A stretch of 64,000 bases of DNA from Tatumella citrea (GTDB lineage: Bacteria > Pseudomonadota > Gammaproteobacteria > Enterobacterales > Enterobacteriaceae): NCBI RefSeq assembly GCF_002163585.1, contig NZ_CP015579.1, positions 3,968,001 through 4,032,000 on the forward strand. The letters run 5' to 3'. Positions 60,584-64,000 of this stretch are shown piece by piece (positions within the stretch are counted from its first letter, which is position 1; every line of letters starts with the position of its first letter). The notes beneath the pieces were generated by a model, which was not told where the DNA came from, searched no databases, and saw only the letters and a program-made list of their open reading frames with translations. A program made the translations under genes and the position numbers.

Positions 60584-61855
60584 GTGAAAAAAGAAATACC
60601 TGTTATTCTCTGCGGGATATTATGCGCGGCTCCGGCTCTGGCGAGTGATCAATCACAAAGTAATGGTTTTATTGCAGACAGTCATCTCGATGTCCTGTTA
60701 CGTAATGCTTATATTAACCGCCACTATAAAGCTCAGGGAGTACGTGACCGTGACGAGTGGGGCCAGGCCCTAATCGCTAACTGGCAATCGGGTTATACAC
60801 AAGGGGTTGTCGGTTTCGGTTTTGATGCTATTGGTCAGTATGCAGTTCGTCTGGACGGGGGTCGTGGCAGAAGTGGTGCCGGCGGTATCGACTTCTTTAA
60901 ACAGGGCCATGACGGAAAAGCAAAGTCTGATCTGGCCAAATTTGGCGCAACAGCAAAAATGCGCATCTCGAACACTGTGATCAGCTACGGTACTCAGCGT
61001 CCTGAATTACCGGTAGTCTCGGCAGATAATTCACGTCTGCTGGCCGAAACCTTCACCGGAGCGATGATCACCTCCAAAGAGATCACCGGACTGGAAGTTA
61101 ATGCCGGTTATCTGACCGATGAACAACGTAAAAGTGATGACCGACATAACAGCGGTCTAAAAAGTCTGTCATTCGGTGGTGCCAGCTACCAGTTTAACGA
61201 TCAGTTCAGTGGCTCGTTTTACGCCTCCAACGTAGAACAAACGCTTAATAAGCAGTATCTGGGGCTAAGTTACAAACAGCCTCTGGCGGCTGAACAATCT
61301 CTGGCAGTCAATTTCAATGGCTATAATTCCCGCCTGACGAAAAAGTATGCCAGTCAGCTCGATACCGGACGCAGCAATACCATCTGGAGCCTGGCCGCGA
61401 ATTACACCTGGTGGGTGCATACCTTTAAACTGGCTTACCAGCAGAGTGACGGCAGCACCGGTTATCAGTATGGCGGATACCGTGATCAGGGTGGTGTTGG
61501 TGACGGAGGCAACAGCATCTGGCTGGATAACTCCTACTGGTCAGATTTTAATGGCAAAGGCGAACGCTCCTGGCAGGCTGCTTATGGTATCGACTTTGCA
61601 GGGCTGGGTATCCCCGGCCTGGCATACAACGTCGCCTATGTCCGTGGTGACAATATTAAAACTAACCAGACCAGCAACGGCCATGAACACGAGCTGTTTA
61701 ACCAGATCCAGTACACCGTACAGAGCGGTGCTGCGAAAAATCTGACCCTGAAACTGCGTTACTCCATCCTGCGTGTATCCGGAGATGCTGCGGACTATAA
61801 CACCAGCGGTAACGAGATCCGCGTGTTTGCAGAATACCCGTTCAGCTTCTTCTGA
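60584..61855 (+). CDS. OprD-family outer-membrane porin
   Basis: 423 residues from GTG at 60584, which gives a signal peptide VKKEIPVILCGILCAAPALA; the ATG at 60521 would place 21 extra residues before it. The mature protein has alternating amphipathic strands, GFIADSHLDVLLRNAYINRHY near the N-terminus (the OprD family pattern of N-terminal LRNYY-type strands), GGASYQFNDQFSGSFYASN in the middle and a C-terminal phenylalanine (EYPFSFF) typical of beta-barrel assembly. Likely a substrate-specific channel for amino acids, peptides or chito-sugars; the substrate is not determined. Confidence 0.88.
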   Translation: MKKEIPVILCGILCAAPALASDQSQSNGFIADSHLDVLLRNAYINRHYKAQGVRDRDEWGQALIANWQSGYTQGVVGFGFDAIGQYAVRLDGGRGRSGAGGIDFFKQGHDGKAKSDLAKFGATAKMRISNTVISYGTQRPELPVVSADNSRLLAETFTGAMITSKEITGLEVNAGYLTDEQRKSDDRHNSGLKSLSFGGASYQFNDQFSGSFYASNVEQTLNKQYLGLSYKQPLAAEQSLAVNFNGYNSRLTKKYASQLDTGRSNTIWSLAANYTWWVHTFKLAYQQSDGSTGYQYGGYRDQGGVGDGGNSIWLDNSYWSDFNGKGERSWQAAYGIDFAGLGIPGLAYNVAYVRGDNIKTNQTSNGHEHELFNQIQYTVQSGAAKNLTLKLRYSILRVSGDAADYNTSGNEIRVFAEYPFSFF

Positions 61856-61865
61856 TGTAGATTCC

Positions 61866-61895
61866 GCCCCTTTACGCAATTCAGCATAAAGGGGC
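61866..61895 (+). terminator. Hairpin after porin gene
   Basis: GCCCCTTTA / TAAAGGGGC, perfect 9-bp stem, 10 bases after the stop. No T-run follows. Confidence 0.45.
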
Positions 61896-62009
61896 CATTC
61901 CCCCGGCAGCCATGCTAAGCTATGGCATCAGATGCAACCGACAGCCGGTTCTGGTTAAGTCCTCCGGAATTTTGGTGTATCCTTGCCCGCTGATTAACAG
62001 GAGTCAACA

Positions 62010-62372
62010 ATGAAAGAACAAGAAAAAGCTGAGATTAAACGTCTGAGCGATCTGCTGGATGCACTTAACCACAAATCACAGGCGCTGATTACTGCCGGTG
62101 ATATGGAAAAGCTGGGAGAAATTCAGCAGGAAATGCAGACGCTGGAAACCGAAATTACCCGTCTGCGTGATGTTCGCGAACAGAAGCTCAGCACCGAAGC
62201 TCAAAAACTGGAAAAACTGCCCTTCCGCCGTGCTATCACTAAAAAAGAGCAGGCTAATCTGGGAGCTCTGAAAAAAACCGCCCGTGGGATTGTGATTGTT
62301 CACCCGATGACGGCACTTGGCCGTGAAATGGGCCTGAACGAAGTCACCGGGTTCGCTAAAAAAGCCTTCTGA
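62010..62372 (+). CDS. yibL: DUF2810 protein YibL
   Basis: 120-residue ribosome-associated small protein. Predicted coiled coil over residues 5-65; the conserved second half is [39 protein letters not shown]. Close to E. coli YibL. Ribosome site aggag. Exact role unknown. Confidence 0.94.
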   Translation: MKEQEKAEIKRLSDLLDALNHKSQALITAGDMEKLGEIQQEMQTLETEITRLRDVREQKLSTEAQKLEKLPFRRAITKKEQANLGALKKTARGIVIVHPMTALGREMGLNEVTGFAKKAF

Positions 62373-62379
62373 CTGTCTG

Positions 62380-63324
62380 CTATTTGCAGGTTATCTCCAG
62401 CGCGTCGTTAAACTGCTGATGCAGTTCGTTAAGCAACTGATAACGACGCCGGTACTCAGCCCTTTTTTTACTGGCAACCTCTTCCAGTGGCTTACGAATT
62501 ACCGTCAAAGGTAAATCGTAGTTCCCGTGGCTGTTTTGTCGCCCTCCCAGGCTTTCCCAAAATTCACTGTAGCTGGCAAAGAACTTATCCTGTTTACTGT
62601 AGCGATAACGCAGGCTGCGAAACACATGGCTGTGTTCACTCACTGCCTGAATGCCTTCAATTTTACCGGCCTCTGCTAACCAGAAAATCACATCCATCAG
62701 CAGCCTTTTTGGAAACACACCATAACTGGCGCGTGTAGCCTGCCGGATAACATCTGCAGATATTTCGCTGCCTGGTCCCTGCAATCCACCGATAAACAGT
62801 ACTTTCTTGCCGTCCAGTTGGATCACTGAAAATGTCGTCATTGCCACTACCTGCTGCTGGTAGTAGAGGCACAACATGACCTCACCTTCACGATCAAACC
62901 GGGCAGGACCACAGGTCAGGGCAAAAGTTTGATCGTCAGGAGTGACCCACTGCAACATAGGGGTTGCCGAGGGCTGGGTCATCCACTGGCGTAATCGTGG
63001 GTTTTCGAGGCCTGACAGTAACTGATAATGGCTGACAATAGCCTCTGCACGCTGGCGTACACCTAATCCGGCGCTCAGATAGGGGCGGTGTATTTTGGCC
63101 GGCAACAGCCCCTGCCGTTCAAGCAGCGATGGAAAGAGTTCCAGAGTAGTCAGAGAACTAAGATAACGATAGCTAACCGCAGGATAACAACAGCAGCGTA
63201 GCAAAAATTTCAGGCTGAAGGATTTGCTCTTCCAGGCTTTGTCCGGGCGATATTTGCCACTGATCACTGACCAGAGTAGTGAGATATTGTTTTTTTTCAG
63301 CGAGTCATTAATAAGTTCAGACAT
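62380..63324 (-). CDS. ybjX: VirK/YbjX-family DUF535 protein
   Basis: 314 residues. Conserved DUF535 segments: EVMLCLYYQQQVVAMTTFSVI, VLFIGGLQGPGSEIS and FPKRLLMDVIFWLAEA. In Salmonella, relatives are PhoP-regulated and involved in resistance to host peptides and in outer-membrane integrity; this is family knowledge, not shown here. Convergent with yibL (seven-base gap). YbjX versus VirK assignment is uncertain. Confidence 0.8.
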   Translation of the reverse strand: MSELINDSLKKNNISLLWSVISGKYRPDKAWKSKSFSLKFLLRCCCYPAVSYRYLSSLTTLELFPSLLERQGLLPAKIHRPYLSAGLGVRQRAEAIVSHYQLLSGLENPRLRQWMTQPSATPMLQWVTPDDQTFALTCGPARFDREGEVMLCLYYQQQVVAMTTFSVIQLDGKKVLFIGGLQGPGSEISADVIRQATRASYGVFPKRLLMDVIFWLAEAGKIEGIQAVSEHSHVFRSLRYRYSKQDKFFASYSEFWESLGGRQNSHGNYDLPLTVIRKPLEEVASKKRAEYRRRYQLLNELHQQFNDALEITCK

Positions 63325-63660
63325 AGCAAGGCCAGAGTTTTGGATTGAATCCAGCAGAGCCTAACCGGGGAAATTTCAACGAAAGTACAATCAGGAACAA
63401 GCATCAGTCGGCATCAGAGTAAATATGATAATTGTTTACCCTGCGTTTATTTTTAGTAAGAAATGACAGCACTTTATTAAGATACCGTCTGTTTTTGGTA
63501 AGCAAGAAAAGCAGGGAGTCGGTGACGAATACCTGGCTTGCTGGCGTAAATCAGCCAGAGTTTCAGGCAGTCAGATAATCTCAGTATAAAAAAAACCGGC
63601 AGCGCTCAGGCTACCGGTCTCGCTAACTGGCGGTAAACTTACCGCCAGAAACACATCAGA
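63325..63660. other. Intergenic region ybjX/sodA
   Basis: About 335 bases with A/T-rich stretches; the ybjX-like gene promoter should lie here. It contains the sodA terminator at 63587-63618. No other element was recognised. Confidence 0.5.
63587..63618 (-). terminator. Terminator of sodA
   Basis: ACCGGTAGC / GCTGCCGGT hairpin followed by a run of T on the minus strand. Confidence 0.82.
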
Positions 63661-64000
63661 TTATTTTGCTGAAGCAAAACGCGCTGCAGCTTCATCCCAG
63701 TTTACAACGTTCCAGAATGCTTTGATGTAATCAGGACGTTTGTTCTGGAATTTCAGGTAATAAGCGTGCTCCCACACATCCAGACCCAGGATAGGGAAAC
63801 CGGAAACACCGGCGACAGCTTCACCCATCAGTGGGCTGTCCTGGTTAGCAGTAGAAACGACCGCCAGTTTATCACCTTTTTTCACCAGCCACGCCCAGCC
63901 GGAACCAAAGCGGGTTGCAGCAGCTTTTTCAAATTCTTCTTTGAATTTGTCTACGCTACCGAAATCTTTCTCGATTGCAGCTTTCAGATCACCCTGCAGG
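63661..64000 (-). CDS. sodA: Manganese superoxide dismutase (3' part)
   Basis: Cut by the right window edge; about 112 C-terminal residues are present in an open frame. They match E. coli Sod[22 protein letters not shown], and the metal-site segment [20 protein letters not shown] with D and H ligands. C-terminus [12 protein letters not shown]. The N-terminal half is outside. Confidence 0.96.
   Translation of the reverse strand, partial: LQGDLKAAIEKDFGSVDKFKEEFEKAAATRFGSGWAWLVKKGDKLAVVSTANQDSPLMGEAVAGVSGFPILGLDVWEHAYYLKFQNKRPDYIKAFWNVVNWDEAAARFASAK

Overview
The window looks like chromosomal DNA of a gamma-proteobacterium of the order Enterobacterales. Most genes match Escherichia coli proteins almost end to end, and long blocks keep E. 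coli gene order (corA-uvrD-yigB-xerC-yigA-dapF-lptM / cyaY / cyaA / hemCDXY / glmZ; the tRNA block argX-hisR-leuT-proM; the enterobacterial common antigen operon; rho-trxA-rhlB-gppA-rep-ppiC; the dpp operon). The family is probably Erwiniaceae (Pantoea/Erwinia/Tatumella-like), but this rests on general impression, not a search. No phage, insertion sequence, CRISPR array or rRNA was seen.

Layout. 0.1-0.9 kb: periplasmic acid phosphatase aphA. 1.2-6.4 kb: a same-strand accessory catabolic block (MFS symporter, LysR regulator, amidase-signature hydrolase, D-serine dehydratase). 6.4-8.8 kb: a divergent LysR/MFS efflux pair. 8.9-23.3 kb: core genes for Mg transport (corA with a leader ORF), DNA repair (uvrD with a LexA box), Xer recombination, lysine/peptidoglycan precursor synthesis, cyclic AMP, and heme synthesis. 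23.3-23.8 kb: sRNA gene glmZ with a sigma-54 promoter and three GlrR-type sites. 23.8-25.7 kb: three small accessory genes (FMN reductase, nucleotidyltransferase, csaA). 26.2-27.1 kb: an array of 147-bp repeats carrying tRNA 3' ends, then tRNA genes Pro, Leu, His and Arg. 27.2-38.0 kb: the complete wec/wzx/wzy operon except that rffG and rffH are absent. 38.2-45.5 kb: rho, trxA, rhlB, gppA, rep, ppiC. 45.5-57.2 kb: yhjJ, a TetR/MFS efflux pair, the c-di-GMP phosphodiesterase pdeK and the dpp dipeptide transporter. 57.9-58.2 kb: a second tRNA-Pro(UGG) with the same 147-bp repeats. 58.7-64.0 kb: a small alarmone-hydrolase-like HD protein, lipoprotein yiaF, an OprD-type porin, yibL, a ybjX-like gene and the 3' part of sodA.

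How the genes work together. WecA to WecG build, flip and polymerise the common antigen; they need a dTDP-sugar made elsewhere because rffGH are missing. HemC and HemD make uroporphyrinogen III. DppABCDF imports dipeptides and has a C/A-rich GcvB-type site in the dppA leader. The 1-6 kb block suggests uptake of an amide followed by release and deamination of a D-hydroxyamino acid.

The most unusual structures are the repeat arrays at the two identical tRNA-Pro genes (similar to the rtT repeats of E. coli tyrT), the amidase-DsdA module, the common-antigen operon without rffGH, and the well-preserved sigma-54/GlrR control region of glmZ.
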